DNA from: Clostridiales bacterium | GTDB taxonomy: Bacteria > Bacillota > Clostridia > Lachnospirales > CAG-274 | Assembly: GCA_021203425.1 (NCBI GenBank) | Contig: JAJQBF010000262.1 | Location: 1 to 32,667 of the forward strand | Length of the DNA: 32,667 nt | Direction: 5' to 3' | Shown: positions 15,984 through 24,865 of the stretch, in pieces | How positions within the stretch are numbered: position 1 is the first letter of the stretch | How the letters are laid out: the number at the start of each line of letters is the position of its first letter | The notes under the pieces: model-generated | What the model saw: only the letters and a program-made list of their open reading frames with translations | Database searches by the model: none | What the model was told of the DNA's origin: nothing | Translations under genes and position numbers: made by a program

Positions 15984-16375
15984 AAAAATTTTGGAACTGG
16001 GTCACAGATGACGCAGGTGAAAGAACCCTGCGGCTTGAAGGATCCATTGATTCAGATGACATCTGGGGTGATTCCGTAACCCCTAAAGGAAACGGAGAAA
16101 CCCGACAAGCAGGGCAAAAATAAGCCGGACGAAGATGATGACGATGAAGACGAAGATGAAGATAAGAAAAAGGGCGTACACCTTTATTCTGCACGTCTTA
16201 TGAATCAGGTTATTTTAAATCATCTCGGCGTAACTGTTCCTACTGTGGCGAACAGTATACAGACCGTTTCATCAACCGGAAAACCGTTACAGCCTATCAT
16301 AGGTATGGACGGTAAAACGAACGATGGCAGTTGCCATACCAGATTTTAGAAAAGCAGCTGGAGTTTTTAAGATGA
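15980..16375 (+). pseudogene. prohead (ClpP-like) protease remnant, core deleted
   Basis: ATG 15980 opens MKKFWNWVTDDAGERTLRLEG, the usual N-terminus of phage ClpP-type prohead proteases, and continues to GDSVTP. It then jumps to an acidic Asp/Glu/Lys-rich linker and a C-terminal segment (HLYSARLMNQVILNHLGV, ending near 16375 as ILEKQLEFLR). The whole catalytic core with Ser and His, normally about 180 residues, is missing. The first frame ends at TAA 16121 and a second shift occurs near 16331-16336. The enzyme would normally cut the scaffold and the capsid N-terminus during maturation, so this loss alone should block capsid assembly unless a helper phage supplies it. The C-terminal match is by position and style, not sequence certainty. 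Confidence 0.7.
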
Positions 16376-16422
16376 CCCCGGCTATTTTTATACACAAAAT
16401 ATTTTTACGGAGGTAAATGACT

Positions 16423-17628
16423 ATGAGTAAAATTCTTGAACTGAGAAGTAAAAGAGCTGCTCTGTGGGAGCAGACAAAAAAGTTCCTTGAAAACCACCGC
16501 GGCGTTAACGGTCTTGTAGCAAGTGATGCCGTTGAGCAGTACAACAAAATGGCAGGAGATGTTAAGGCATTGAGAGACGAAATTAAACGTCTTGAAGAGC
16601 AGGAGGCTTTTGAAGCACAGCTTAAGGCTCCTACAAGTAAGCCTGTGACAGGCAAGCCCAATGCGGAGGTTAAGCCTAAATCAACAAAAGCTACTGCTTC
16701 ACCTGAGTATTCCGAGGCTTTCTGGAATATGATCCGCCTTCGCGGCGATTACGGTGCAATTCAGAATGCTCTTTCTGTCGGTGTGGACAGCGAGGGCGGC
16801 TATACTGTGCCGGACGAGTTTGAACGTCAGCTTATTGAGGCATTGGAAGAAAATAACATCTTCCGCGGTATGGCTCACATTATTCACACAAGCAGCAGCA
16901 CTCGCAAGATTCCTATTGCAGAGGAAACAGGTATGGCATCATGGATTGACGAAGGCGAGGAGATCCCCAAAACTTCATTGACATTCGGTCAGACCACACT
17001 TTCTGCTTACAAACTCGGCACTATGATTAAGATCTCAAACGAGCTTCTTCACGATTCCGCTTTTGACCTTGCAGCTTATATTTCCCGCCGTTTCGGTGTG
17101 ACTATGGGCAATACAGAGGAAGATGCCTTTATCAACGGTGACGGTATCGGCAAGCCTCTGGGTATTCTTGATGATGCCGGGGCACAGGTTGGTGTAACTG
17201 CTGAGTCTCAGACTGCAGTTACCTTTGACAATCTGTACGGTCTCTATTACTCACTGAAGAGTCCGTATCGTAAGAAAGCAACTTTTCTTTGCAATGAGGC
17301 TCTTGTATTGCAGCTTATGACCATCAAAGATGCTAACGACAATTATATCTGGAAACCCGGTCTTGGTATTGCACAGCCTGACACACTGCTTAACAGACCC
17401 CTCAAAACTTCCTCATTTATGCCTTCTGTGGAAGCCGGCAATAAGGTTATGCTTTTCGGTGATATGAGCTACTACTGGATTGCGGATCGTGTAGGTCGTA
17501 CCTTCCGCAGACTGAACGAGTTGTATGCAAGAACCGACCAGGTTGGTTTCCTTACTACACAGCGTGTAGACGGAAAGCTGATTCTTCCTGAAGCGGTGAA
17601 AGTTCTTCAGATGGCAGCCGGAGCCTAA
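16423..17628 (+). CDS. major capsid protein (HK97 fold)
   Basis: This is a complete capsid protein of about 401 residues. The N-terminal delta domain (about 1-70) is a coiled coil with a leucine/arginine pattern (ILELRSKRAALWEQTKKFLE), normally removed by the prohead protease. The mature part begins near residue 90 and contains GGYTVPDEFERQLIEALEEN, IPIAEETGMASWIDEGEEIP, FINGDGIGKPLGIL and YWIADRVG, all typical of HK97-type capsids. ATG 16423 is preferred over ATG 16417 because the GGAGG then has a 9-nt spacing. The protease gene upstream is mostly deleted, so maturation may not be possible. Confidence 0.95.
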   Translation: MSKILELRSKRAALWEQTKKFLENHRGVNGLVASDAVEQYNKMAGDVKALRDEIKRLEEQEAFEAQLKAPTSKPVTGKPNAEVKPKSTKATASPEYSEAFWNMIRLRGDYGAIQNALSVGVDSEGGYTVPDEFERQLIEALEENNIFRGMAHIIHTSSSTRKIPIAEETGMASWIDEGEEIPKTSLTFGQTTLSAYKLGTMIKISNELLHDSAFDLAAYISRRFGVTMGNTEEDAFINGDGIGKPLGILDDAGAQVGVTAESQTAVTFDNLYGLYYSLKSPYRKKATFLCNEALVLQLMTIKDANDNYIWKPGLGIAQPDTLLNRPLKTSSFMPSVEAGNKVMLFGDMSYYWIADRVGRTFRRLNELYARTDQVGFLTTQRVDGKLILPEAVKVLQMAAGA

Positions 17629-17629
17629 G

Positions 17630-17650
17630 ATATAGGTAAGCTATATTTTT
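17630..17650 (+). terminator. weak AT-rich terminator or attenuator after capsid gene
   Basis: ATATAG (17630-17635) pairs with CTATAT (17641-17646) around GTAAG, followed by a T run. The stem is short and AT-rich, so it is more likely an attenuator that lowers expression of the connector genes relative to the capsid. Confidence 0.5.
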
Positions 17651-17668
17651 TAGTGAGGAGGGTGCCGT

Positions 17669-18001
17669 ATGATTTTAGTCCCTTTGAGTGAGGCAAAGAC
17701 CTATCTTAGGGTTGACAGTTCCGATGAGGACGCTTTAATCGGCGTCCTCCTTTCCACTGCTAAACGTCTGTGTGCAGATGTGGCAAGGCTTGATTCCGAG
17801 AAATGGTCTGTGGTAAGCGGAGAAACCGAAGATGAAGATGTATATACCGATGAAGAGCTTGAACGGATACGTGAGGTTATGAGGGTAGCTATTCTGTATA
17901 CCGTTGGGTATCTTTTTAAACACAGAGAGGAGGCAGACCATCATGACCTTGTGATGACACTCCGAAACCTGCTTTTTGCAATCCGAGAGGGTGTGTTTTA
18001 A
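17669..18001 (+). CDS. head-tail connector (gp6-like DNA packaging protein)
   Basis: It begins MILVPLSEAKTYLRVDSSDE, the hallmark N-terminus of HK97 gp6-type connectors, which form a ring under the portal. The body is a helical fold (LIGVLLSTAKRLCADVARL, then IREVMRVAILYTVGYLFKHR). Its 110 residues match the family. ATG follows GAGGAGGG. The stop overlaps the next start (TAATG), indicating coupling. Confidence 0.87.
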   Translation: MILVPLSEAKTYLRVDSSDEDALIGVLLSTAKRLCADVARLDSEKWSVVSGETEDEDVYTDEELERIREVMRVAILYTVGYLFKHREEADHHDLVMTLRNLLFAIREGVF

Positions 18002-18339
18002 TGAAAATTTCACTACTAAATGAAAGGGTTACTTTTGAAAAGAACACAACTGTGGTAGATGAAAATGCCAACCATAAAAATGTGTGGGAGGAATATTTCT
18101 CCTGTTATGCTTACGCAGACTCCTCCGGGGGCAGTAAGGAGCAGCAGACTGCCGGAGTTATAGTTTCCGATATAGGTCTTGTGTTCACAGTGAGATATTG
18201 CTCTGAGTTATCTGTTTTAGACAGCACTCACTACAGAGTGAGATTTCAAAACGAAGCCTACAATATTAAATCTGTTGATATGATGAACTATCAGCACAAG
18301 TCCATAAAAGTAACCTGTGAAAAAGAGAGGAGGGAATAG
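18001..18339 (+). CDS. head-tail adaptor (head closure protein)
   Basis: The protein has 112 residues, beginning MKISLLNERVTFEKNTTVVD. The pattern of a start with R-V-T-F, then W-E-E-Y-F-S-C-Y-A-Y and later YRVRFQNEAYNIKSVD is that of SPP1 gp16-type head closure proteins. It would cap the connector and prevent DNA leakage. Start and stop fit tightly between neighbours. Confidence 0.85.
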   Translation: MKISLLNERVTFEKNTTVVDENANHKNVWEEYFSCYAYADSSGGSKEQQTAGVIVSDIGLVFTVRYCSELSVLDSTHYRVRFQNEAYNIKSVDMMNYQHKSIKVTCEKERRE

Positions 18340-18342
18340 CCT

Positions 18343-18724
18343 ATGTCAAGCAGGACAGTTAGCATTGACAAAATGGCTGAAGCCATTAACGAGGGGGCTT
18401 AGAGAATATGCCAACTTGGCTGCCGATAAGATGAAGGAAGCTATAAAGAAAACTGCGAAATCCGTAAAAGAAGAAATATCGGCAAATGCTCCCAAAGGCA
18501 CCGGAGCCTATGCCAAAAGCTGGGCGACAAAAGCTACCTCCGAAAGCTCCGAGGCTATATCAATGACTGTGTATTCCAAAAACCGCTATCAGATGGCACA
18601 CCTTTTGGAGAAAGGTCACGCTCTCGGGCAAGGCGGCAGGGCAAGGGCATTTCCTCATATTGCTCCGGCTGAAGCTAACGGAGAAACAATGGTAGTAGAA
18701 CTAATCGAGAAAGCACTGAGTTAA
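18343..18724 (+). pseudogene. HK97 gp10-like tail completion protein, frameshifted
   Basis: ATG 18343, behind GAGAGGAGGG, starts MSSRTVSIDKMAEAINEG and then stops at TAG 18400-18402. Removing one G from the G5 run (18393-18397) joins it to GLREYANLAADKMKEAIKKT in the next frame, which is the standard helix of gp10-type proteins. The rest (SWATKATSESSEA, YQMAHLLEKGHALGQGG, RAFPHIAPAE) is intact to 18724. The protein normally joins the head and tail tube. A single homopolymer base is the only defect, so sequencing error is quite possible. Confidence 0.85.
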
Positions 18725-18735
18725 AGGAGGACGCT

Positions 18736-19053
18736 ATGACACACAAAGAAATAATCGCATTGGTAGCGGAAATTGGAATTCCATATGCCTACCACCATTT
18801 CGCAGAAGGAGAATCTCCCGCTCCTCCGTTTATCTGTTTCCTCTATCCGAATGCTGTACAGTTTGGGGCGGACAATAAGGTCTTTCATAGTGATACAGCT
18901 GTAGATATTGAACTGTATACAGATGAAAAGAACCCTGAACTTGAAGAAACTGTGGAAACAGTCCTGAATGACCATGATATTTATTTTGAAAAATCAGAGG
19001 TTTGGATTGATTCCGAGAAACTTTATGAAGGCCTCTATTCTATTGTGGTATAG
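18736..19053 (+). CDS. minor tail / tail completion protein
   Basis: The protein has 105 residues, beginning MTHKEIIALVAEIGIPYAYH, followed by PPFICFLYPN and VDIELYTDEKNPELEETVE. This is the pattern of the small tail-terminator-like protein encoded just before the tail tube in Firmicutes siphophages. It is intact and follows AAAGGAGG. Confidence 0.8.
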   Translation: MTHKEIIALVAEIGIPYAYHHFAEGESPAPPFICFLYPNAVQFGADNKVFHSDTAVDIELYTDEKNPELEETVETVLNDHDIYFEKSEVWIDSEKLYEGLYSIVV

Positions 19054-19088
19054 GGGTAAAAATTTTATGAAAGGATAGGTGCTGAATT

Positions 19089-19706
19089 ATGGCTAATTCA
19101 AAAAATAAGGTTAAATATGGTTTGCGTGATGTGTATTATGCGAAAGCAGCATTCGATGATGATACAGGCGATGTCACCTATGATGAGCTGGTTCATATTC
19201 CCAGTGCTGTGAGCTTGTCACTTGACCCGGAAGGAGAAAACGAACCGTGGTACGCGGACAATGGAATTTTTATAGTCCTCGGATCAAATCAGGGCTATAC
19301 GGGCTCAATTGAGGTGGCTTTACTCCCTGAGAGTTTCTATATTGACATTCTTCATGAGGAGAAAGACTCGAACGGCGTTATGGCAGAGGTATCTGATGCG
19401 GAAATTGAGCATTTTGCTTTGACGTTTCGATTTGAAGGTGACAAGCATAAAGTCCTCCATGTGTTGTACAACTGTACCTGTTCCCGTCCGGCTATGGAAT
19501 CCTCTACAGTTGAGGACAGCAAAGAGCCTCAGACAGATACACTTGACCTGACCGTTTCTCCACTTGCAAACGGCTATGTCAAAGCAAAGACCAGTGAATC
19601 TACTCCTGATTCGGTTTATAACAGCTGGTTCACGCAGGTATATGAACCGCAGGGTACAGCAGAAGATGAAACTGCTGAAGAAGACACTGAAAACGCAAAC
19701 GGATAA
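19089..19706 (+). CDS. major tail tube protein
   Basis: The 205-residue protein begins MANSKNKVKYGLRDVYYAKA and includes SLSLDPEGENEPWYADNG, GYTGSIEVALLPESF and a C-terminal acidic tail. These are signatures of phi13-type major tail proteins that polymerise into the tail tube. It is intact and is followed by a 50-nt gap before the chaperone genes. Confidence 0.9.
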   Translation: MANSKNKVKYGLRDVYYAKAAFDDDTGDVTYDELVHIPSAVSLSLDPEGENEPWYADNGIFIVLGSNQGYTGSIEVALLPESFYIDILHEEKDSNGVMAEVSDAEIEHFALTFRFEGDKHKVLHVLYNCTCSRPAMESSTVEDSKEPQTDTLDLTVSPLANGYVKAKTSESTPDSVYNSWFTQVYEPQGTAEDETAEEDTENANG

Positions 19707-19764
19707 AAATCAGTGATAAGGGGACGGGGCAGCCTGTTCCCATTAATATGAAAGGATGGATTAT

Positions 19765-20133
19765 ATGGCATTGACAAAGACAATTAATATTGACGGAATA
19801 CCGGCAACTTTCAAAGCAAGTGCTTCTGTTCCGAGATTATACAGAGTTAAGTTTGGCAGGGATATATACAAAGACCTGAGACAGCTTGAAAAAGCTGTGG
19901 GAGAAGGTGATGAGAATGCAAGTAACTTGGATATGTTCAGTCTTGAGATGTTCGAGGATCTTGCATGGGTAATGGCTCGTCATGCTGACCCGAAAGGTGT
20001 GCCGGATAATCCTGATGAATGGCTGGAACAGTTCAATACGTTTTCTATCTATCAGATATTGCCAGAACTTATTGAGCTGTGGGGCTTAAATGTACAGACA
20101 CAGGTTGAAACTAAAAAAACTTCGAAAAACTGA
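19765..20133 (+). CDS. tail assembly chaperone, short form (gpG-like)
   Basis: It begins MALTKTINIDGIPATFKASA and contains VPRLYRVKFGRDIYKDLRQL and FEDLAWVMARHADP, as in Firmicutes tail chaperones, which escort the tape measure while the tube forms around it. ATG 19765 is preferred to 19756 because AAAGGA is then correctly spaced. It ends TKKTSKN at TGA 20131-20133, just after an A7 run where the frame can change to the T extension. As in lambda G/GT, both short and extended products are expected. Confidence 0.87.
   Translation: MALTKTINIDGIPATFKASASVPRLYRVKFGRDIYKDLRQLEKAVGEGDENASNLDMFSLEMFEDLAWVMARHADPKGVPDNPDEWLEQFNTFSIYQILPELIELWGLNVQTQVETKKTSKN
20113..20119 (+). promoter_or_regulatory. 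A7 run, probable recoding site of the tail chaperone
   Basis: Codons ACT AAA AAA ACT carry seven A. Access to the downstream frame needs +1 (or -2) slippage. Lys-tRNA on AAA can re-pair after either shift, and loss of one A during transcription would give the same result. A canonical -1 heptamer is absent and would lead into the wrong frame. Confidence 0.55.
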
Positions 20134-20305
20134 GCGGGAAATGACAACACCGCTCTTTTTACTTAGGTGTGTGCAGATAGGCATATCAATTCGAGACCTC
20201 GATCTGGTCACAGCGGGAATGGTAAATGATATGTTTTCCGAGATGCACCGAGATGAAGAAAAATTTGATTATGTTGCTACGCAGGCTGACTTTGACCGCT
20301 TTTAA
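20120..20305 (+). CDS. tail chaperone frameshift extension (gpT-like)
   Basis: After the A7 run the frame reads LRKTEREMTTPLFLLRCVQI, then GISIRDLDLVTAGMVNDMF and YVATQADFDRF. This is the typical T part of tail chaperones, which is made only as a fusion with the G part. It lacks a convincing independent start and ribosome-binding site. The extended protein binds the tape measure. The overlap with the short form's stop and the conserved ending make this the normal arrangement rather than a defect. Confidence 0.8.
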   Translation, partial: LRKTEREMTTPLFLLRCVQIGISIRDLDLVTAGMVNDMFSEMHRDEEKFDYVATQADFDRF

Positions 20306-20306
20306 G

Positions 20307-20330
20307 TTAGGCTGCTTTTTTACAGCCTAA
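20307..20330 (+). terminator. hairpin before tape measure gene
   Basis: TTAGGCTG (20307-20314) pairs perfectly with CAGCCTAA (20323-20330) around CTTTTTTA. It follows the T-extension stop and precedes the GAGGTGG of the tape measure gene. The T run is in the loop, so it probably adjusts mRNA stability or translation rather than ending transcription. Confidence 0.5.
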
Positions 20331-20345
20331 AAGAGGTGGCAGAGT

Positions 20346-23300
20346 ATGGCAAACCGTATAGCGGGTATCACGATCGAGATAGGCGGATCCACAACCAAGC
20401 TGTCGAAGGCTTTGGAATCGGTTAATAAAGAGATAAAATCAACACAATCACAGTTGAAAGATGCTGAACGTTTATTGAAAATCGACCCATCTAACACAGA
20501 GCTTCTTACACAAAAGCAGAAGTTATTGACTACTGCCATCTCCGATACTAAGGATAAGTTAGCTACTTTAAAGACAGCGGCGGAGCAGGCAAATGAGCAG
20601 TTGCAGAACGGGGATATTACTCAGGCACAATATGACGCCCTTCAAAGAGAAATTGTGGCTACAGAACAGGAGCTTCAAAGACTGGCTGATCAAGCGGCGG
20701 AAGCTAACACAGCACTGAATAAAATCTCAGAGGTCGGCTCTACTTTAGAGACTGTGGGCGGTAAGATGACAAGTGTAGGTACAGAGCTTACCACCAAAGT
20801 AACGGCTCCCATCGTGGCTTTTGGCATGGCGGCTGTGGCTACAGCAGCAAACTTTGAAAGCTCCATGTCTCAGGTTCAAGCCACTATGGGTATCACAAAG
20901 GACAGTACATCTGAGTTAAACGGTGAGACTGTGAACACAATGGAGGCTTTATCGGGCTTGGCAAAGCAGATGGGGTCCGAGACAGCTTTTTCGGCTTCCA
21001 AGTGCGCCGATGCACTTAATTATCTGGCATTGGCAGGTTATGATACTCAAGAGATATGTGATATTCTTCCTATCGCTCTGAACTTAGCGGCGGCAGGCGG
21101 TATTGACTTAGCTAATGCCTCCGATATGGTTACTGACGCTATGTCCGCTTTGGGTATGGACACATCTGAGGCAAGTCTGATGGTAGACCAGATGGCTAAA
21201 ACCGCAAGCACTACCAATACCTCTGTAGCACAGCTTGGCGAAGGCATTCTTACAATCGGTGCTACTGCTAAAAATATGGCAGGAGGTACAGCCGAACTGA
21301 ATACTGCTTTAGGTATACTTGCTAACAACGGCATCAAAGGAGCCGAGGGCGGTACACACCTCAGAAATGTTATTCTCTCACTTCAAAGTCCAACTGATAC
21401 CGCAGCGGCTTGTATGGAAAGTCTCGGATTACAGGTTTATGACAGTGAGGGAAATATGCGTTCTCTTAACGATATACTCGGAGACTTGAATGCTTCAATG
21501 AACGGTCTGACCAGTGAAGAGAAGAACAATATTATTTCCACAATATTCAATAAAACAGACCTATCCTCTGTAAACGCTCTTCTTGCGAATACCGGAGACA
21601 CTTGGGATTCTCTACAGCAGTCCATCATAGACAGCGGTGGGGCTGCACAGGATATGGCAGACACACAGTTGGACAACTTAAGCGGTCAGCTTACTATTTT
21701 GAAGTCTGCTCTTGAGGGCTTAGCCATTGCCTTCGGTGAAACTCTTATGCCTGTGATTAAGGCTGTTGTTGAGAAAATTCAAGGATTTGTTGAAAAACTT
21801 AATTCTATGGACGAGGGGCAGAGAAAGGTTATCGTGTCAATAGCCGCAGTAGCAGCGGCAATAGGTCCGCTGCTTGTTATATTCGGTACTCTGATAGGTA
21901 CTGTGGGAAAAGCATTGACAAACTTTGCAAGTTTGGGAACGGGCATCCTAAAGGTAGTGGGGCATATCCAAACCGGAACAGGTATGGCAAGTAAGCTTGC
22001 GGCAGCTTTATCCGGCATATCCGCACCGGTTCTTGCGGTTGTGGCTGTGATTGCGGTTCTTGTGGCTGCTTTCAAAACGTTATGGGATAACAACAAAGAG
22101 TTCAGAACAGCTATTATTGAAATATGGACTAACATCAAAGAAACGGTTGTTGGTTTCATAGACGGTATTAAAGAAAGACTATCGGCTCTCGGTATTGATT
22201 TCCAGGGCTTCGGCAGCATATTGGAAGTGCTGAAAATTGTGTGGATGGAATTCTTTAACCTGTTAGCTCCGCTTTTCGAGGGAGCTTTTTCGGCTATATC
22301 AACACTTCTTTCCACCGTTTTAGATGTTATACTCGGACTTTTAGATGTTTTCATAGGGCTTTTCACGGGCAATTGGGAGCAGATGTGGACAGGTATCAAA
22401 GAGATTTTTTCAGGCATATGGGATGGAATCACAGGTATTTTATCAACTGTACTTGACATTATCACGGGGTTTACTTGATGTTGTGCTTGGGTGGTTCGGC
22501 ACAAGCTGGGAAGAGGTCTGGACAGGCATTAAAGATTTCTTTGTCAGCATATGGGAAGGAATAAGCGGCTTCTTCTCAGGTATTCTGACAACAATTCAAA
22601 CAGCGGCGACAACGGTGTGGACAGCCATTTCGGGCTTCTTCAGTTCTATTTTTGAAACCATATCCTCTGTGGTTACTACGGTTTGGAACGGTATATATAA
22701 CACAATTGTGAATGTATGGAACACAATCTATTCCATTATAGAACCTCTTGTGACCGCTTTCGGATATTTGTTTGAGACGATTTTTCAGGCAATTCAGCTT
22801 GTCATAAGCACTGTTATGGAAGTTATACAGACTACCATTACAAATATATGGAACGCTATAGTGTCTTTTATAACGCCTATTTTGGAAAGTATAAAAAATA
22901 CTTTTGATACAATCTGGAATGCTATAAGCACTGTGTGAAACGGTGTTAAATCCACTATATATACAGCCTTAAGCGGCATAAAAAGCACTGTTTCAACGGC
23001 TGTCAGCGGCGTGAAAAGTACGGTTTCCACAGCTTGGAGTGGAATAAAGAGTACAACTTCTACACAGTGGAAAGGCGTTCAATCAACCTTAAGCAGCACT
23101 TGGGACAGTATAAAATCAACTGTGACTGATACCACCAAATCTGTGCAAAGTACAATTTTCACCTGTTGGTCTGCGATTAAGAGTACGAATGTTTCTGACT
23201 GGAACAGCATAAAATCAACGCTTTCTACCTGTTGGAGCAGTATAAAATCCACTATAAGTACGGCGACAAGCGGTGTGAAGAGTACCATTTCCACAGCTTG

Positions 23301-24081
23301 GAGTGGGATAAAAAGTACCACAAGTTCCACTTGGGATAGTATTAAATCTACTATGAGCAGCACTTGGTCAAGTATAAAATCCACAATATCTTCAACAACA
23401 AGTTCCTTAAAAAGTACGATTTCCTCTGTGTGGTCATCGGTAAAGTCAACCACAAGCAGCTCTTGGAGCAGTATTAAGTCAACAATTTCTTCAACACTGT
23501 CTTCTATGAAATCTGCTGTAAGTTCCGGGCTTTCAAACATTAAGAGCAGTATGAGTTCTACTTTTAGCTCTCTGGTATCGTCAGCCTACACTTGGGGTAG
23601 GGACATCTGTTCACAGCTTGCCTCCGGTATATCATCTGCGGCGAGCAGTGTAATAAACAAAGCCAAAAATCTGGCTCAGTCTGTGTCTGATATTATAGGG
23701 TTCTCTGTTCCCAAAACAGGACCTCTTTCAGATGCCGATGAGTATATGCCTGATTTTATGGAGCTTATGGCAAAGGGCATTCAGGGCAATATGGGAGATG
23801 TCTTGGACAAAGTAAAAACTGTGGCTGGCTCGGTTAAGGATATGATGACTGAGGGCTTTGTTATGCCGGAGATGTCATCACTTAAAGTACCTGAACTTGC
23901 TTTTGCCGGAGCCGGTTCTACGAACACAACCACAACAAATAATAATCAGAAAACCACTAATCTCGGCGGAGTAAACATTTATGTTTACGGTTCAAACAGC
24001 CAAAGCAATGATGAACTTGCTAAGATGTTGGCTGATAAGTTAAACGATATGTTAGATGAAGATAATGCTGTATTTAAATAG
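20346..24081 (+). pseudogene. tape measure protein, one frameshift and one nonsense codon
   Basis: The N-terminal part (MANRIAGITIEIGGSTTKLS, then a long coiled coil with leucine/lysine heptads) and the TP901-type core (MEALSGLAKQMGSETAFSAS through GTHLRNVILSLQSPTDTAA) are typical tape measures. Hydrophobic helices follow (residues about 495-590). The frame shifts at a T3 run (22470-22472): with one T less it reads ITGLLDVVLGWFGTSWEEVW. A second break is TGA at 22936-22938, at the first position of an 11-residue repeat where other units have Trp. The C-terminal third is a hendecad repeat array followed by FSVPKTGPLSDADEYMPDFM and a terminal helix. The protein sets tail length and enters the host membrane at infection. 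Full length would be about 1,244 residues. Confidence 0.88.
22936..23562 (+). repeat. 33-bp tandem repeats coding for 11-residue tape measure units
   Basis: Nineteen consecutive 33-bp units each encode a pattern such as W-S-S-I-K-S-T-I-S-S-T. Position 1 is usually Trp, otherwise Thr, Leu or Val; positions 4-7 are mostly I/V-K-S-T. The repeats are degenerate at DNA level but never out of phase. Eleven-residue repeats with aromatic residues at fixed positions are known in tape measure proteins and set tail length by copy number. Confidence 0.88.
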
Positions 24082-24109
24082 GAATAATGAAAACAAGTTG
24101 AAATTTGTA

Positions 24110-24138
24110 TTGCAGATTGTCATACAACGTGGTATAAT
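24110..24138 (+). promoter_or_regulatory. sigma-70-type promoter of the toxin-antitoxin pair
   Basis: TTGCAG (24110-24115), a 17-bp spacer and TATAAT (24133-24138), with TG one base upstream of the -10 box (extended -10). It lies between the tape measure stop and the antitoxin start and gives the pair independent expression inside the tail operon. Confidence 0.8.
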
Positions 24139-24162
24139 AGAAACAAGAAAGGCGGTGTTGAC

Positions 24163-24462
24163 ATGGCTGTTAAAAGTGCAAATGTAACGGCAAGAGTTGA
24201 ACCTAATGTAAAACTTGAAGCTGAAGCAATTATTGAAAAACTTGGTTTATCTGTTTCAGCAGTGATTAACTCTTTATATAAGCAGATTATTTTAAAAAAC
24301 GGCATCCCATATATGCTGACAATTCCGAGTGCTCCGAAAGCAAGGGATGAAATGACAGTGGCAGAGTTCGATGCTGTGATGAAAACAGGATTTGAACAGG
24401 CGAAAAACGGCAGTTCTATTCCTGCTGAAGAAGCCTTTGACCAACTTTTAAGAGGTGTATGA
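24163..24462 (+). CDS. RelB/DinJ-family antitoxin
   Basis: The protein has 99 residues. The N-terminal ribbon-helix-helix region (VKSANVTARVEPNVKLEAEA, then IIEKLGLSVSAVINSLYKQI) and the following VLKNGIPY-like ILKNGIPYML are diagnostic of RelB/DinJ antitoxins, which bind their own promoter as dimers and neutralise the toxin through the C-terminal tail. AAGGCGGTG lies upstream. The stop overlaps the toxin start (ATGATG), so the two are translationally coupled. It is inserted between tape measure and Dit with its own promoter and terminator, so it is an accessory cassette that should be expressed in the lysogen. Confidence 0.88.
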   Translation: MAVKSANVTARVEPNVKLEAEAIIEKLGLSVSAVINSLYKQIILKNGIPYMLTIPSAPKARDEMTVAEFDAVMKTGFEQAKNGSSIPAEEAFDQLLRGV

Positions 24463-24794
24463 TGAAAATCTATGAAGTAAAAATCACACCATACGCACTC
24501 GAACAAATGTCAGAAATTCGTGATTATATTGCATATCAGTTTTTGAATCCAAGTGCTGCACGCAATCTTATAGAAGAGATAAGGGCGGCGGTTTTGAAAT
24601 TAAATAAGATGCCGCAGCGTTACAGACCCATTGATGAAAAACCATGGGGAGATTTCGGTGTTCGTAAGTTGATGGTGAAGAACTTTTATGTCTATTATTG
24701 GATTGAAGAAGAGACTGCAATAGTTCACATAACGGCAGTTACCTATGCAATGAGAGATCAAATAAATGTTCTCACAAAAATGAATATTGATTGA
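24459..24794 (+). CDS. RelE/ParE-family toxin
   Basis: The protein has about 111 residues (start ATG 24459 or 24462). It shows the RelE/ParE fold order: a first strand (YEVKITPYALEQMSEIRDYI), helices with FLNPSAARNLIEEIRAAVLK, LNKMPQRYRPIDEKPW, and the C-terminal strands RKLMVKNFYVYYWIEEE and VHITAVTYAMRDQI. The RelE branch cuts mRNA on ribosomes and the ParE branch poisons gyrase; Arg in FGVRKL and Tyr residues near the C-terminus fit either, so I leave this open. The frame is intact. An intrinsic terminator follows. Confidence 0.87.
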   Translation: MMKIYEVKITPYALEQMSEIRDYIAYQFLNPSAARNLIEEIRAAVLKLNKMPQRYRPIDEKPWGDFGVRKLMVKNFYVYYWIEEETAIVHITAVTYAMRDQINVLTKMNID

Positions 24795-24807
24795 TATTGC
24801 GATAATT

Positions 24808-24835
24808 AAGCATCTCGAAAACGGGGTGCTTTTTT
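24808..24835 (+). terminator. intrinsic terminator after the toxin gene
   Basis: AAGCATCTC (24808-24816) pairs over nine positions, including two G-T pairs, with GGGGTGCTT (24823-24831) around GAAAAC, followed by a run of T. It separates the toxin-antitoxin cassette from the tail genes and should also reduce tail-operon read-through. Confidence 0.87.
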
Positions 24836-24865
24836 CTTGCAAAAAACATGAAAGGAGGAGCATAT

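Noticed and set aside
21779..22504. A 241-residue minus-strand frame
   Set aside because: It lies wholly opposite the tape measure gene, has unusual composition and no start signals.
23079..23540. A long open frame on the minus strand opposite the tape measure repeats
   Set aside because: It is a mirror of the repetitive coding sequence, with no ribosome-binding site and a low-complexity product.
22936..23562. CRISPR-like array in the 33-bp repeats
   Set aside because: The repeats are contiguous, in coding phase and have no spacers; they encode 11-residue tape measure units.
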